This document shows, piece after piece, positions 1 to 12,485 of a stretch of 64,000 bases of DNA (within the stretch, counting starts at the first letter, position 1; every line of letters begins with the position of its first letter). Both the position numbers and the translations under genes were made by a program. The stretch covers positions 620,001 to 684,000 of the forward strand of contig JAULSR010000009.1 in NCBI GenBank assembly GCA_030512295.1. The letters are read 5' to 3'. The notes beneath the pieces are model-generated. The model ran no database searches, was not told the origin of the DNA, and saw only the letters and a list, made by a program, of their open reading frames with translations. Source of the DNA: Bombardia bombarda (lineage: Eukaryota > Ascomycota > Sordariomycetes > Sordariales > Lasiosphaeriaceae).

Positions 1-612
1 TGCGTGACCAGGGGAAGTCACAGAGAGAAGACGAGTTTTGGTGTTAAGGTGTGAGGTGTTATCGATCATGACGACAACCCGTTGCACGAACCATTCCGTC
101 ATTGTGGATTGAATTAGGTAGCTACATCTCATAAGCGCACCAAAGTTTATTCCAAGTGCGTCTCTCAACTTATGTCTGGCTTGCGTTAATGACGGGGCAA
201 TAAGGTTCGGCGGGGCCCGATGGCCCCGCAATACCCAAAAGGGTTGCCACGGGAATGTCAAGGGGCCAGTAAATAAGAGAATCGATGACATCAAAAGTCA
301 GGTTCAATTATCCTTGGTCAGTTTTAGCGGATCCAGATAACATGGTCGCATCACCCGGTGTCCCGGATTCAGAGGCTGGGTGTCTGCTGCTCCAACTGCT
401 GAGATGTCAAATCTTCTCAAAATTAGCGGGCGCATGACCCGTCAAACGACCTAAACCTGTCTCCTGACTGCCGAGTCCGGTGATAGCCGCCCCATCACCA
501 CCCCAAGATTGAGAGAGATCCAAGGACGTACTTAAACAAGACCACATCTCAACATTTGCAAAAACAAAGAACGAAACAATCAAAACGAAAATCCCAACGC
601 ACGCAACCAAAC
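1..612. other. Intergenic/5' leader, no gene seen
   Basis: I see no convincing coding exon here. The stretch from about 540 to 612, just before the first ATG, is A-rich and free of upstream ATGs, which suits a fungal 5' leader for the gene that follows. Confidence 0.5.
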
Positions 613-1332
613 ATGAGCCGTCTTGACCGTGACCCTCCCGACTGCTGGCCCCGTCCACCCTCACCTTCACCACCACCACCATCCTTCCATCTCCTCCCCG
701 ACATCACCAAAAAAGTCAACTTCGGCGAGGACATCGACTTCGTCGTCGGCGTCACCGCCACCGCCCTCACCGCCGACCAGCTCCTCAAGGTCACCAACAA
801 AAAGAACAAGCACAAAGTCGGACACCTCGCCAAGGCCGGCCTGTCTGCCGCCGTCGCCGCCACCGCCTTTTCCATGATGGAGCGCGAGCATCGCGAGCAC
901 AAAGTCGATCGTCTTCAACACCCCGACTATCGCATCAAGAGGCGAAGGTCGTGCAGTCCAGAGAGGAGGATGCAGGTGCACTTCTGCGACGATGAGCGGT
1001 GTGAGGACCGAGAGCGATGTCATGATCCCCGCTGTTCTTATTATCGTTCACGGCGGCCTTTGTGTGATGAGAGGGTGGTGTTGCAACCGCCGCCGCCGCC
1101 GCCGCCGCTGCCGCCGCCGCCGCTGGTTCGACGGCGGGAGCCAGTGTGTTATACGACAAGAGGGATGGAAACAGATCGACCTCGGCGGCTATGTCTACCG
1201 CCAGTGCCGGGTTTGAGAGAGGGCACAAGACGTGTGCGGCTGCAGACGCGGTCGCAGTCGCCCGTGCAGTATGAGTACTACCGGAGGGTGAGCACAACCG
1301 GGGCGGCTGAGCCGCTGGCGTGGGGTAGATAA
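613..1332 (+). CDS. Hypothetical Pro/Arg-rich protein, single exon
   Basis: The reading frame is open from before 556, but the first ATG in it is at 613, so I start there and predict 239 residues. I do not recognise the family. The first 25 residues are proline-rich. A folded-looking stretch follows, with a short Ala/Gly-rich hydrophobic segment around residues 75-90 (HLAKAGLSAAVAATAF). The C-terminal half is basic and Cys/Arg-rich (several RRR and C-x-D-x-x-C spacings) and holds a polyproline run encoded by a CCG/GCC repeat at 1088-1127. No signal peptide or clear transmembrane helix is visible. The hydrophobic Ala/Gly segment recalls small fungal proteins of unknown function, but that is only a resemblance. 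The long uninterrupted frame and consistent third-position GC support a real gene. Confidence 0.5.
   Translation: MSRLDRDPPDCWPRPPSPSPPPPSFHLLPDITKKVNFGEDIDFVVGVTATALTADQLLKVTNKKNKHKVGHLAKAGLSAAVAATAFSMMEREHREHKVDRLQHPDYRIKRRRSCSPERRMQVHFCDDERCEDRERCHDPRCSYYRSRRPLCDERVVLQPPPPPPPLPPPPLVRRREPVCYTTRGMETDRPRRLCLPPVPGLREGTRRVRLQTRSQSPVQYEYYRRVSTTGAAEPLAWGR
1088..1127. repeat. (CCG)n coding microsatellite
   Basis: An imperfect CCG/GCC trinucleotide run encoding polyproline inside the first gene. Confidence 0.8.
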
Positions 1333-1335
1333 TTG

Positions 1336-1798
1336 CAGGTGGGAGCTTTGGATGGGGCTTTGGTCTTGAAGGAGTTTGGTTACGATTTGATCATGATAGG
1401 AAGAGAAACAAATGGGTTGTTTTGTTTTGTTCCATTGGCAGTGTGTTTGCAATCGGCGTAAGTGGGTAGACCAATCAACTCATTTACCCGCTCTTGGGAT
1501 ACATGATGTTGGTCTGCATTGCTGCACTACATCGTCTCGAGTGCAACCCATCATACGCCTCGTCCCTTACTCCGATTTTCCCAGGACCAGCAGAGTGATC
1601 GCCCAACTACCGAGCTACCCCACCTCTTGCATGAACCTTCCCAAACCGAAAAACAGCCTATAAATCTTTCACTTCCCCTCGGACTGGAAACGCCTGCGTT
1701 TGATTCCATCTGATCGGAACCGGGACTGAAAGTTCGAAAATCATATCAATCCCCTCCACACCAAATCATACCAACAACTCCCCAAAGCCCAAACCGAC
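1336..1798. other. Intergenic, promoter side of the cupin gene
   Basis: No coding signal recognised. The sequence just before 1799 is A/C-rich with short CAAATC/CCAACA words, typical of a fungal leader. A TATAAA-like word lies near 1660. Confidence 0.4.
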
Positions 1799-2364
1799 AT
1801 GTCAGAAACCACTCCCACCAACTCCAACCTCCCCACCCCCAACCGCTACACAACCACCCACGACCCCGCCACCGGTCTCTCCATCTTCTCCCCCGCCCTC
1901 CCCACAGCCCTCGCCCCCTACGGCTCCATCGGCATGAACGTCTTCGACGCCTACAAGACCTTTTCCTCCCCCTCGACATGACCGACGAGGCCGACATTGC
2001 CCTGCTCCAGGCCTCTCCCTCGACGCCATCAAAACCGTCCGACGGGGTCTGGTTCCCAGCCACCAACGAGACGCTCCTGCGGTACTGCGACTGGGCGCCG
2101 GGCTCGACGCTCGCCTTCCACCGCACAGAGACCATCGATCTGGGCGTGGTGTTCCAGGGCGAGATGGAGCTGACGCTGGATTCGGGCGAGAAGCGGATCT
2201 TGAGGGTCGGGGATACGGTAGTGCAGAGGGGCACGCTGCATGCGTGGAGGAATCCGAGCAGGGATACGTGGGCGCGGGTGGTGTTTTTCTTGCTGGGGGC
2301 GCCGCCGGTTAGGGTGGGTGGGGAGGAGAAGGGGGAGAGGTTGCCGTGGAGGGAGGGGAGTTGA
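1799..2364 (+). CDS. Small cupin-domain protein with a single-base frame break
   Basis: The first part (ATG at 1799) encodes about 60 residues and stops at the TGA at 1979-1981. The cupin core is in another frame that is open before its ATG at 1978. Read across the break near 1960-1975, the product would be about 188 residues, the usual size of fungal single-cupin proteins. The core has the expected motifs: a His after the first beta strands (LAFHRTETIDLGVVFQGE), then GEKRILRVGDTVVQRGTLHAWRN with the second metal-site His. Residues encoded just upstream of 1978 in the second frame (FLPLDMTDEADIALL) also fit the family, so that frame was coding there. No GT..AG intron of credible length restores the frame, and the local sequence is a T4/C5-type run. 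The net change is one missing base. Small cupins of this type have no fixed function. It could be a pseudogene or a sequence error. Confidence 0.65.
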
Positions 2365-3801
2365 GTGTTGAGGGGATGATGATTGAGTGTTTGGTTTGGT
2401 TGTTTGCGTCGGCTTGGGCTGGCTCGCGGGGGGTGAGACGAGATTTGGCGGGGGCATGAGGCCTGCTGAGGTATCAAAGACATGTGTCACCTTGAAGATA
2501 CATGGCGGTTGAGGTCTTGTCAGGTGGTGATTTGTACAGAGTATTTGCTATTCTCACTATTCCAGCAAGTCAGAATGAGTTTTGGCATGTTTGTTTCAAC
2601 CTGTTTGTTTCAACCAAGGATTGGGTTTCTCTCACCACAGATACATAGGAAAGCAGCTTGGCCCAGCCGATAGCGCAAACTGGTTCTTCTTTACAACGCT
2701 CCGCTATAAATTCATGACCACCCATCCAATCCGCCACCACAATAGCTTCAACAGCACTCTTCCTGCAACAACCACATAACCCTGCCGACCAAAGGAGGTC
2801 ATTGTACAGTCGCCATGTCTGCCTCACACGAGCACCACAATGTAGACTAGCTCGTTGATAGCAATGGTTTATTTTCTGAAATATGTAAACAAGGAGAAAG
2901 AGCGGTTAGCAGACGTTTCGATCACGTTGATTGGGTCGGGAGGAAATAAATAGAGAAATTTAAATCAACGGAGCCTCACCTCACCTCGGTGTGTGCAGCG
3001 TTTCAGTGACACACTCAGTCTAACCAAAGATGGACAGAAACACGTGTTGATAAGACCTTGTCATCCCACCACCGCGCACTATCTATCCATATTGCTTGAC
3101 AAACGCATTCAGTCAACGAACATGCAGCGAACGAATGCAATTCAACTCCACCATCCCCAGCTTACCTCCGCAGAATCCGCCTTGGCCAACCCAAGAAAGG
3201 ACCCAAGATAGGGAGGTTCCACGCTCCCACGCCATCGCCATTCGGGGTCCGTATTATGGCATTTCTGAACAATCCCATCCATTCCATATCCTCCCACAGT
3301 CCTCAAGGAGCCGCCTGATCCCGCGCTGTCGCGGTTGCTTCACTTGATTGGCCCGCGCGCCATCTCACCTAAAAGCACGCCATTCACCGTGTTTCGCTCG
3401 CTCGCCCGCTTGCTGCCCCGTCGTCCACTAAGTTGAGGCCCAAGTTTGGTCGCAACCCAGTTTTGGCGCATCATTCACCGGTTGATACGCCAGGCAGGCC
3501 AGGCTTGTGTGTTTTTGGGCGTGTTTTGGGGGAGAGGGAGAGGGAGAGGGAGAGGGAGAGGGAGAGGAAGCTGGCGCTCGAGAAATTCGTGGATTTTGCA
3601 TCTCACCTGCTGCTGGCTGCTGACCCCCCGTGTGGTGTTGCCAACGTCAATCAGGCACCGCCCGGTTGGGGTATTGGTGTGTGCGACCTGCCTTAGCCTG
3701 AGACAGCGGCCGACATCATATGGCCAATACGAGTGACGCACTCCCACCACACCCCGCGCCGCCGCACGTCTCATCCAAGATTGCGTCTTGCAGCGCCTGC
3801 G
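2365..3801. other. Intergenic, no gene seen; GA-rich repeat
   Basis: Several short open frames exist on both strands, but none has motifs or splice structure that I recognise. A hexanucleotide GGGAGA repeat sits at 3531-3567. The last part is the upstream region of the permease gene. Confidence 0.5.
3531..3567. repeat. (GGGAGA)n tandem repeat
   Basis: About six near-perfect copies of a 6-bp purine unit upstream of the MFS gene. Confidence 0.85.
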
Positions 3802-6591
3802 ATGAGCTCAGCTCTTTCACGCGGCACGGGTGGAGGGACGTCGTTGGACCATGATGACGACTGGCAGGAGGAGGACGACGGCGACAGTTGGGCCTTTGAC
3901 GCCGCTGCTGACGCCGGTAATGGTACCGAGTCCGTTATAAGGTACGTGTCTGCCCCCCTGCCCCCTTGCCTACTGTTTCTACCCTTTCCCACCGTTCATC
4001 TCGTCTCGTCTCCCCCTCCCAGATTGGCACGTAGTGGCGCCCACCCATCCGCGCACCCACCCACCACCCCCGTGCCGCTGCCATGTCAGCACGACTGGTG
4101 TCTCTTTATTCCACCTTTGGCTCCAGCTCCGCCACGCGCAACGGCGCCAGGACCAGACCCCGACTGACGGGCCATGATGATAACGACAGGCTTGAAGAAT
4201 GGAAGGAACACGACGAGGACGATGTCAAGTCTGAGTTTGGGTCAGATATCAGCAAGGAGGATGCAGATGTCACAACTCGTCTGATTGGTATCGATGGCGG
4301 CGACCTCGGAGAACCAGAGATCAGGCAGAGAAAGGGATGGTTCGGAAGCAGCGGTAGCAGGAAAGGAAAAGAGCAGGACTTGGATCCGGATGCAATCGCT
4401 ACTCAGGTACACACACCCACGGCATGATAGCATGATAGCTATCTGCCCGCCGTGCCTTGTCGAATAGTGGCTGATGCCCGACAACCATAGCCGAGCGTTT
4501 TCGACGATCCAGATCTGGCAGGCCAGTACCAGCCCCAACGCGACTGGTGAGTTGACGCCTCTGGTCCGGGAACGGGGGCTTGGGCGTGACTAAACTTTGT
4601 GTTAAGGGAAAACTACCACCGATTTGACCCCAAGGCACGATGGACATGGCGGGAAGAACGGGCGCTGGTCCGCAAGATCGACCTCAAGATCATGCTATGG
4701 ACCTGCCTGATGTTCTGTGCCCTAGAGATGGACCGCGCAAATATCCGGCAGGCCGTCACAGATGACCTCCTGCCCGAGCTTGGCCTGGGCACCAACGGTA
4801 TGTCTTCTGCCAGCAACACACGACGGCACCTCAGGACAGTCTGACTCTCTCACAGATTACAATCTCGGCAACTCCCTCTTCTCCCTCTCTTTTCTTCTCG
4901 CCGAGGTCCCCTCCCAGCTTCTTAGCAAGCGGCTGGGCCCCGACCGCTGGATCCCGCTGCAAATGGTGCTGTGGTCTGCTGTTGCATCCAGCCAGTTCGC
5001 CTTGACCGGACGGGCGGGCTTCCTGATCTCCCGGGTTCTGCTGGGGGTTTTGCAGGGCGGCTTCATCCCGACCGTTGTGCTGTATTTGTCATATTTCTAC
5101 AAGTCGCACGAGCTGTCCATCCGCCTGGGCTTTTTCTGGACTGCCATGGTGTTTGCAGACATCTTTGCAGCGCTATCGGCCTTTGCGTTGCTGCATTTGC
5201 GCGGGTTCATGGGGCTGTCGGGGTGGCGGTGGCTATTTCTGGTCGAGGTGAGTGAGATTGCGTGAGGTATTGTGTGGATTGAGAGAGGCTTCGAGCTGAT
5301 ACTTTCTCAGGGCCTCATCACGTTGGTGTTTGGCCTGTTGTCGTTTGGACTGATGCCGGCTGGACCGACACAAACGGCCAGCTGGTTCCGCGGGAAGAAG
5401 GGCTGGTTCACTCCACGGTAAGACAGACAGACAGACCCTCGACAGTCCAATCCACAAGACATCCTGACATTCGATAGGGAAGAAACCATCATCGTCAACC
5501 GCGTCATCCGAGACGATCCGTCAAAGGGCGGCATGCACAACCGCGAACCTCTGACCTTGAGGCTGCTATTCAAAAGCCTCTGCGACTATGACCTCTGGCC
5601 GCTGTACTTGCTAGGGCTGACGAGCAACATCCCCTTCTCCACACCCAACATCTACCTCACCTTGTCCCTGAAGGGCATGGGCTTTACGACGTTTCAGACG
5701 AACCTGCTGGTCATTCCGTCCCAGCTTCTTCATGGTTTGTAATCCTGATCAGACTGATTGGAACATGAGCTGACGCAGAGGCCCAAAGTCATGAACATGA
5801 TCATCATCACATATCTTAGCGAGGCCATCAGCCAGCTGTCGCTTGTTGCCATGATTCCACAAATCTGGGCCATCCCATTCCTCCTGTGGCTGAGATTTGC
5901 CGGCGCGGGAGAAGCGTCCAAGTGGACGGTATGGTTGGTCATGACCATCTTTTTGGGGAATCCTTATGGTGAGCCTTCATTCCATTCATCTGGAATGCTT
6001 TTCTGGTGGCGACTGACATGGACCCGTGATTCGTCCTTTCCAGCTCATCCCATTCAAGTTGGCTGGGTTTCGCGCAATTCGAACACAGTACGAAGCAGGA
6101 CTGTCGGCGCGGCCATGTACAACATGTGTGTCCAGGGGTGAGTCTCTTTTTCTTATCTATTATGACGCCGTGACCTCCGTCCAGACTCAGGTCACATCAG
6201 GTGCGGTTAGGCCGTGGCGATCTGGGTTTTGAATCCATGTGATGCGGTTTGCTTCATCGGGCTGGGACGGAGGGTGTATCGATGACATGTCACGAAATTG
6301 GCCCATAAACACTTGCTTACAGGTGATGGAACAAACCACAGGGGCGGCATCATCGCGTCAAACATCTACCGACAGGACGACGCCCCCGAATACCACCGCG
6401 GCAACAGCGTACTGCTGATCGTGATTGCGTGGAACGTTACAGTGTATCTGAGTACCAAGGCTTACTACACGTATCGAAACAGGATGAGGGAGAGGGCGTG
6501 GGACGGCATGTCGGAGGGAGAGCGGTTTCAGTACCTCGCTACGACGACGGACTCGGGGAACAAGCGGTTAGACTTTAGATTTGCATCATGA
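3802..6591 (+). CDS. MFS permease, ACS family (Dal5/Tna1/Seo1-like), multi-exon
   Basis: A 12-helix organic-anion permease of the fungal anion:cation symporter family (allantoate, nicotinate, pantothenate or sulfonate type) at the plasma membrane. Exons I can join in frame: 4083-4406, 4491-4546, 4607-4797, 4856-5247, 5311-5417, 5478-5734, 5789-5968, 6044-6137, 6342-6591, giving about 616 residues. Family landmarks are RKIDLKIM before helix 1, a Met-Asp-Arg-Ala-Asn segment, DYNLGNSLF, helix pairs in 4856-5247, and the late signature VRSRTVGAAMYNM followed by GGIIASNIYR and DDAPEYHRGN. The N terminus is uncertain. An acidic leader from ATG 3802 can be joined through GT sites at about 3917 or 3926, or translation may start at ATG 4083. 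The substrate cannot be read from sequence. The exon 7 acceptor is AAAG at 5787-5788, not the nearer CAG, because only the former keeps frame. Confidence 0.88.
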
Positions 6592-7738
6592 CTGGACCGA
6601 TGGAAGATCGGACTGCGGGTGGTGGTGGGAGAGCATGGGATGAGGGAGACGTTGCATGTGGGGTGCAACGGTATCGAGTTTTGCGGCATATGGGTCAATG
6701 CAAGTCGGGCTGTGGCAGACGTGGGCTCTGGGCCCCTAGCCTCCTGGGTAGACCTAAGCTTTGCTAGTAGCAGGAAAAGCGGACCGCTAGAGCAAATGAA
6801 TCGTACCACCATGATCGGTTTGACTTGATGGCTTTCCAGAGGGAGATTCCAAAGAACAGAATTATTCAAAGAGACTGGATACCTTGGCTTCATTTCCCTT
6901 GTGGATGCCATGAGTACGTGATTCCGATGCTGCCATCCCAGCAAAGTCGATAGTGCGGACAAAGAAACGGAACTTGCCGTTGATCGTGAGGATGGTTGAT
7001 TGGTGTTTGGAGGCAGTTACGCAGTCGCCTGACTCGCTTCGTTTTAGTCCGCTTCGTGACCACATGGCGAGTGGATAGAAGCATAGCAACGTGGAAGGCA
7101 AGGGAAGAGTTGACAGTCCGTCCGAACGGGAGTAATCGATGCCGATTGTCCTTTCACCTTGACTCGCCGTCCTCCAGGTAGTTCGTTCCCACGTGGGCGG
7201 TGGAGAGCAGACAGACAAGCGGAAACAATAGATAAACCGCAGAGACAGACAGAGCCTCAGAGGGGGGACCATGCCAACTGACTCCTAAACAGCTCAAACA
7301 AAGGAATGCCGTGACTGGTGGGACGCGAATCGGCCGAGATGATCATGGAAGTTACCGTACAAGCGTTACCAGCCAATCGGTGCAGCTACAGGCTGTTTCC
7401 CCTGTTGTTCAGAATCTAGGTCTTCATGAGCCAAATTGCGCCGCCCATTTACCTCGGCATCTTGTCCCCGCTAGTCACTTCTCAATATCGTGCTTCTGCA
7501 GTAGTCCTCTTCAAAGAGCCTCCACTTTGTGTAAGGTATTTCGTTGGTGGCTTGGTGCTGGCTATTCGGTTATGCGTTAGGCTGAAGGTCCGACTGTTCC
7601 GAATCCGCAGCTATGTCGGTAACATGTTGAGGACTTGTGACCTGGGAAGCGATGCTCCACTAGGAAAACCAGCCCAAACTCCACAAGTAATGTCCTTGTC
7701 AAGGGGGGATGGTAGTTGGTAAGACTCGAGGTGATGAT

Positions 7739-7766
7739 GGCATTGACGGCATGGCATTGACGGCAT
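7739..7766. repeat. Two perfect copies of a 14-bp unit
   Basis: The unit GGCATTGACGGCAT occurs twice head to tail. Confidence 0.85.
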
Positions 7767-10700
7767 GTTCCGTGTTCGCATGCACACCATTCAGGTAGGT
7801 GGTACTTGTGTTACACTACCAGTGATGAAGACGACAACGGATGAAATGGAAGCCGTTTTGTGGTTCGAAGGCGGGACGGGCCGGAAGCAAAGCAGGCAAA
7901 GTGGAAGGGATTTCGCATTGACGTGCCTGGGTTAGCGAAGCTACACTACAGCGCAGCTCGCAGTGGGCAGAGTGATATGCAGAATGGAAACAAAACAGGG
8001 GACGATTCCAGGTCCTGACTTGGAAATCACGTTTCGGGTCGCATTCACCGCCGCGCTGTCGCCAAAGGATGGTATGGTGCAGCAGCAGTGGGAGGCTACC
8101 GATTTCTTACGGGCCCAGGGGTCCCGCCAAACCCATACCCCCGCAAACACCGAACACTGGCGCGGCGCGGCGCGGCGCGGGGAGGGGCACGAGAAATCAA
8201 AGATCGAACGGTGGCTTTCTCAAGGCAGGGCAAGGATTGGCAAGGGGTGGCAAGCGATCGGTGTTCCGCGGGGTGGGTTGATGGGAAAGAAACGGGAAAG
8301 AGTTTGTTGCAAGAAGTAAAAATCTGGCCGGCCGGAGACATTTCAAGACTTTGCTTGCCTGGGTGTCCCTGGACCGTTTGCTCTTTCTGCATTCGCCCCG
8401 CATCTCCATGCTAGCGACGTGGCATTCCGGCAGGCATCTTCAATCGCCGTGATGGCCATGATGGATTGCAGTACACAGTAGACATTTCAACTTTTCTTGG
8501 CCTTTTCAATAGTCAGGTGCTCGGATGCCGGCTATTATGTATGTACGTTTCATCCAGTTGGCGGGCAATTGCTGGATTCCTCCATTCATTCACTCGACCC
8601 AGGAGTCCAGGACCCAATCGAGGCTCCATGGATGCCAATCTTTAGCGTGGCCTGGGGGCTGAGTCCAGTGGGTACTAGACTAGAACTACCTACCTGGTAG
8701 GTGCTAGCACAACCCAACCGTCAGCCATCGGCCGCCAATCACAAGCCCGCTGGCCCATCCTTTCACCAAGTCCCCCTGAGCGAGCCAGTAAAAGCCAGTA
8801 CCCAACCAATGGAGGAAAGCACAAAGTACTGAGGTACCTCTACTACTCGGGCACGAGGCGGTCCCAAACCGCCGGGTCGCAACTGTCTCGTTTTTGATCG
8901 TTCTCTATGCCTGCCTGTCGGAAACGGGGAAATCTGACATGTCCGCAGCCAATGTGCGACCCGAAATGGGCAAACAAAGGGCCCACGTTTTTTTTTTTGA
9001 CAAGACACAAAATGAAACACTCATCTGGAGCCAATAGAGAGGGGTTGCGCGACTGACTTGGCGGTCCCCCCGCGCAAATAAATCGAGTTTAACCTTTGAG
9101 CCCCCTTGCTGTTCGCTTTCTTCTTTTGACGGGTGGGAGAGATAGCACATGCAGCCAGCCGATCTTATCGCTTTTCAATCACGGCATGGCGTCTGCAATC
9201 CCAATCGAATCCTACGCCACACCGTTCATAAATTATCTTCATGATGATATCCGTAGACGTCGCGTCGTCTTCTGGCGGTGAAGAGATGAACGCGCACCAC
9301 GCATACAAGACATCCATGACCTATAAGAGCAGACACGTCACGACGGTGACAGGAAGGAGCAAAAGGAGTCGAGGTGCACGGGACAGAGGCGCGCAACAAA
9401 TGACCTTAGATGGGCGGGGAATAAACCGTCGGTGATAGCACTGCTAGGCGATTCTGATTCCGATTCCGATTCCGTCTGCAAACGAGTCGCGACCTGCAGC
9501 CCTCGCCAGCCCATCACCGAAAACCTGTTCAAGTCTAGCCCGCAATACCTGGCACATTGCTTATACACGACGTACTTTCGGGGCATACAGAGAATAGATC
9601 CGGTCCATGCTGCAAGGCATAATGCTCTGTTGGGGTGGCCAGTACCTTATCTAAAAAGCAACAAACAAAACGACACATCTGTCAGCCCGGATCATCCCAG
9701 ATGTCGGCGTGTGTCACGGCGGTCTCTAAGTACTCGGACAAGTACTGTACACTACATATACATGCACATGCAACATGCACAGTTCCGCACGCCGCAGACT
9801 AGGGCCAATCCTCCAAACTCGATTCCCAGGCCAAACATGCCATGGCCAAACAACCGCCGACTCTCGTCATGCACGCGTCAGTCGGAAATCGAAATGATAT
9901 GGCCTGCAACTAGATGTAAACGGCGGTTATATCCGAAGGCGGTCAGCACCTTAGTTTGTGGGCGCGTCGTATTTGATACGGAGAAGGCAGGCTCTGTACG
10001 GAATACAACAGCAATGGGGATGATGTAGGCCAAGCCAAGCCGTTAGCCTGCATGGCACGTTTATTGATGATTCTGGAGCCTGTCGCGCGCCGAATAGGTG
10101 GTGGGTGACCTCCAGAATGCAACGGCAGCATCCAGAAGCCCCCTGGAGCGCCCCCGAGGGACCCCATGGGAAGCCCCTGGAACCCCTGCTGGTGAGGGTG
10201 TTCGCCGACCTTCGATAGCACAAGAACCCCAGAGACAGGGGGGGCGGGGCAATGGCACCGTTGATCAAAATCGTTGATCAATTGGCGTGCGAGGGTAGGA
10301 GGGCGCGAGTTCCGGGGTCCTCGGTTGGAAATTACCAAGGTGGTGGCGTTGTTTGTCCTACACTACTACACAGTAAACATAGTAAACACAAGTAGTGAAA
10401 TACTTGCATCGTACATACATACCGCTGTTAACAGAGAAATGGCCAGATGCACGTTGGCAGGGTTCCATTCCAACCGTCAGAAAAGGCGTTTTCTGTTCAA
10501 CTCTTCTCGGTGTCCATCTGCCTGCGCCCTCTACACAGTAGACCTAGGTACTGCGGCTGGAAAGATTGGATTCGTTGGATTGTTGGTGGTGCGAATAGTG
10601 TTCCCGGCATTCTGTTTCTGCCTGTCTTCAACGCATCGGCTAGCCCTGTTCTGGTTACGTTGCCACGCGCTTTCGACACCTGCAGAGCAGGCCCGTTTGA

Positions 10701-11350
10701 CATTACACTGCATGGGACATGCATATCTGACCAGCCGGCACCAGCCCAATCCAATCGCCTGCCTTGTCAAATTCCGCAATAAGAAACGAAAGGCAGCGAC
10801 GAAACAGCAAACAAGAAAAAAAAGAAAAGAAAGGCGGGAAAAAAAAAAGCTTCCATGGAACGAACAAAGCGGGACAAACACACAAGGGAGTAAGCAGGCG
10901 GGTCTCGCCAAGAACCCCGATGACCAATTGGCACCCCATCTCTTTTTTCTCTCTTCTCTCTCTTGTTTGTTGACTGGGGGGCTCCTTCTCTGTTAGTGCG
11001 GTGCGGTTTGTACCAAATTTCCGGAGTGCCGAGACCAGGCTTGTCGATTTGCGGGTAGCGGATACCTTATCTGCCCTTGCTAAGGTTCCAGGATGCAGGA
11101 TGGGATAATTACCCTTGCTCCACAGAGCTAGCTTCCTCGGGTGTAGGCCCGCACACCAAAAACAGAAAAATGGCGAACACTGAGATGAAGAGAAAAAAAG
11201 AAAAAGAAAAGGGGGGCAACAACAGAGGAGAGGCGAGACTCAGACAAACGGCCGCCAAGAATCAGATACGCGCAAATGCTGTTACTGTCTAGGTACTGTA
11301 CATACCTTACTTTACCTCAGCTTACGCATTATCCTGTAAGGTACCTTAAG

Positions 11351-11440
11351 TCTGGTCCGAAATGGCATCACGAGGAGTCGTCTGGTCTGAAATGGCATCA
11401 CGAGCAGTCGTCTGGTCTGAAACGGCATCACGAGCAGTCG
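11351..11440. repeat. Three tandem copies of a 30-bp unit
   Basis: Copies lie at 11351-11380, 11381-11410 and 11411-11440, differing by only a few substitutions. The unit begins TCTGGTCTGAAATGGCATCA. There are no spacers, so this is a minisatellite and not a CRISPR array. Confidence 0.9.
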
Positions 11441-11797
11441 TCTGCACGACAGTTGGCCGCCCGTGGCCGATGCCAGATATTGTTTACTGCTTCCCAATCC
11501 CAACGTGCCGAGTTAGTGGTTCCTCTATTCAATGACAAAGTACCCCATCGTGGACATGCCTGCAAGTGCTAAGGTAGCCTCTATCTCTGTTGCTACACTG
11601 CTACGCTACTAGCACCCAAGTACTGGCTACTCCAGGCCTTGTTCTTCTTATTCCTGCATTGCATTGCTGCTACACTAGGTAGGCCACACTAGCCCGCCCA
11701 GGAGATTTTCCCATTTCTATTTCCAAAAGTCTTCTTTTTCCGAGAATCGACGAGACACAGGGGTGTCAGACCACTCCATTCCCCTGTCCATCCACCC

Positions 11798-11829
11798 ACG
11801 CACACGCACACGCACACGCACACGCACAG
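11798..11829. repeat. (CACACG)n-type microsatellite
   Basis: An alternating CACACG/CACGCA run of about five units in the upstream region of the terpene-cyclase-like gene. Confidence 0.8.
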
Positions 11830-12485
11830 CTGCAAAGTACCTCGTACGGTACCTGCCCACGCTACCAACCAGGTACTAAGCTATTATCCGAGGTATTATA
11901 TGAATGAACAAGTAATATCCGTACCTGCTGGCTCTGGTTCTGGCCACGAGCTACCCGGGTAGCTGGTTAGTGTGTGGGGAGAGGGAGACAGAGCAAGAGG
12001 GAAAGAGAAAAGAGAGGGAAGAAACTGGGGGGCAGGCAGATAAGGGACGGACGAGCCTTTTAGCTTGTTGATATTGTGCTGCTGCCGCCGAGCGCAAATC
12101 CCTTCTTTTTCATATCCCCATCCCCATCATAAATCCACAATCCACAACCCACCCCCATAGAAATTTCCCTTAAACCCAATTCTCCCACCGGCCTACCTGC
12201 CAGACCGCCACCCGTCTCTTGAAAAATCCCAGCACAGCGAACCGACATAAACTACCCCGCAAAAAAAGAGAGGACAGAAAGACACTTCCGCCACCAACTA
12301 CGACGCAGCCGTAAATGACTGAACCCTTGAGCACTCGGCACCAGATCTGAAGGACGGACAGCAACAGCGAAAAAGAAAAGAGCCAAGGCACATAGACGAC
12401 ACGCACGACTCCAGTCGCAGATAGAAGGAGAAGAAGGATTTTAAAGAACGCGGGCCTGGTCATCGCCAGCTGGCAGGCAGGAGCA

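Larger units (their letters stand above)
6592..12485. other. Long intergenic region (5.9 kb), no recognisable gene
   Basis: Open frames up to about 240 codons occur (for example 10274-10996), but they lack motifs, splice logic and consistent codon use. The region holds several short tandem repeats (7739-7766, about 9449-9475, 11351-11440, 11798-11829), a GC-rich CGCGG run near 8160-8180, and many short TAGGTA/TACCTA-like words, densest between 8650 and 11950. The last few hundred bases, including an A/C-rich leader from about 12240, are the likely promoter and leader of the terpene-cyclase-like gene. Confidence 0.6.

Noticed and set aside
9432..10028. A 198-codon plus-strand frame
   Set aside because: Begins in a simple repeat and has no recognisable features.
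10274..10996. A 240-codon plus-strand frame in the long intergenic region
   Set aside because: No motif, no domain-like pattern, and an erratic composition (a Lys/Arg run from poly-purine DNA); likely chance.
11351..11440. Possible CRISPR-like array
   Set aside because: Repeats are contiguous without spacers, and the genome is eukaryotic.
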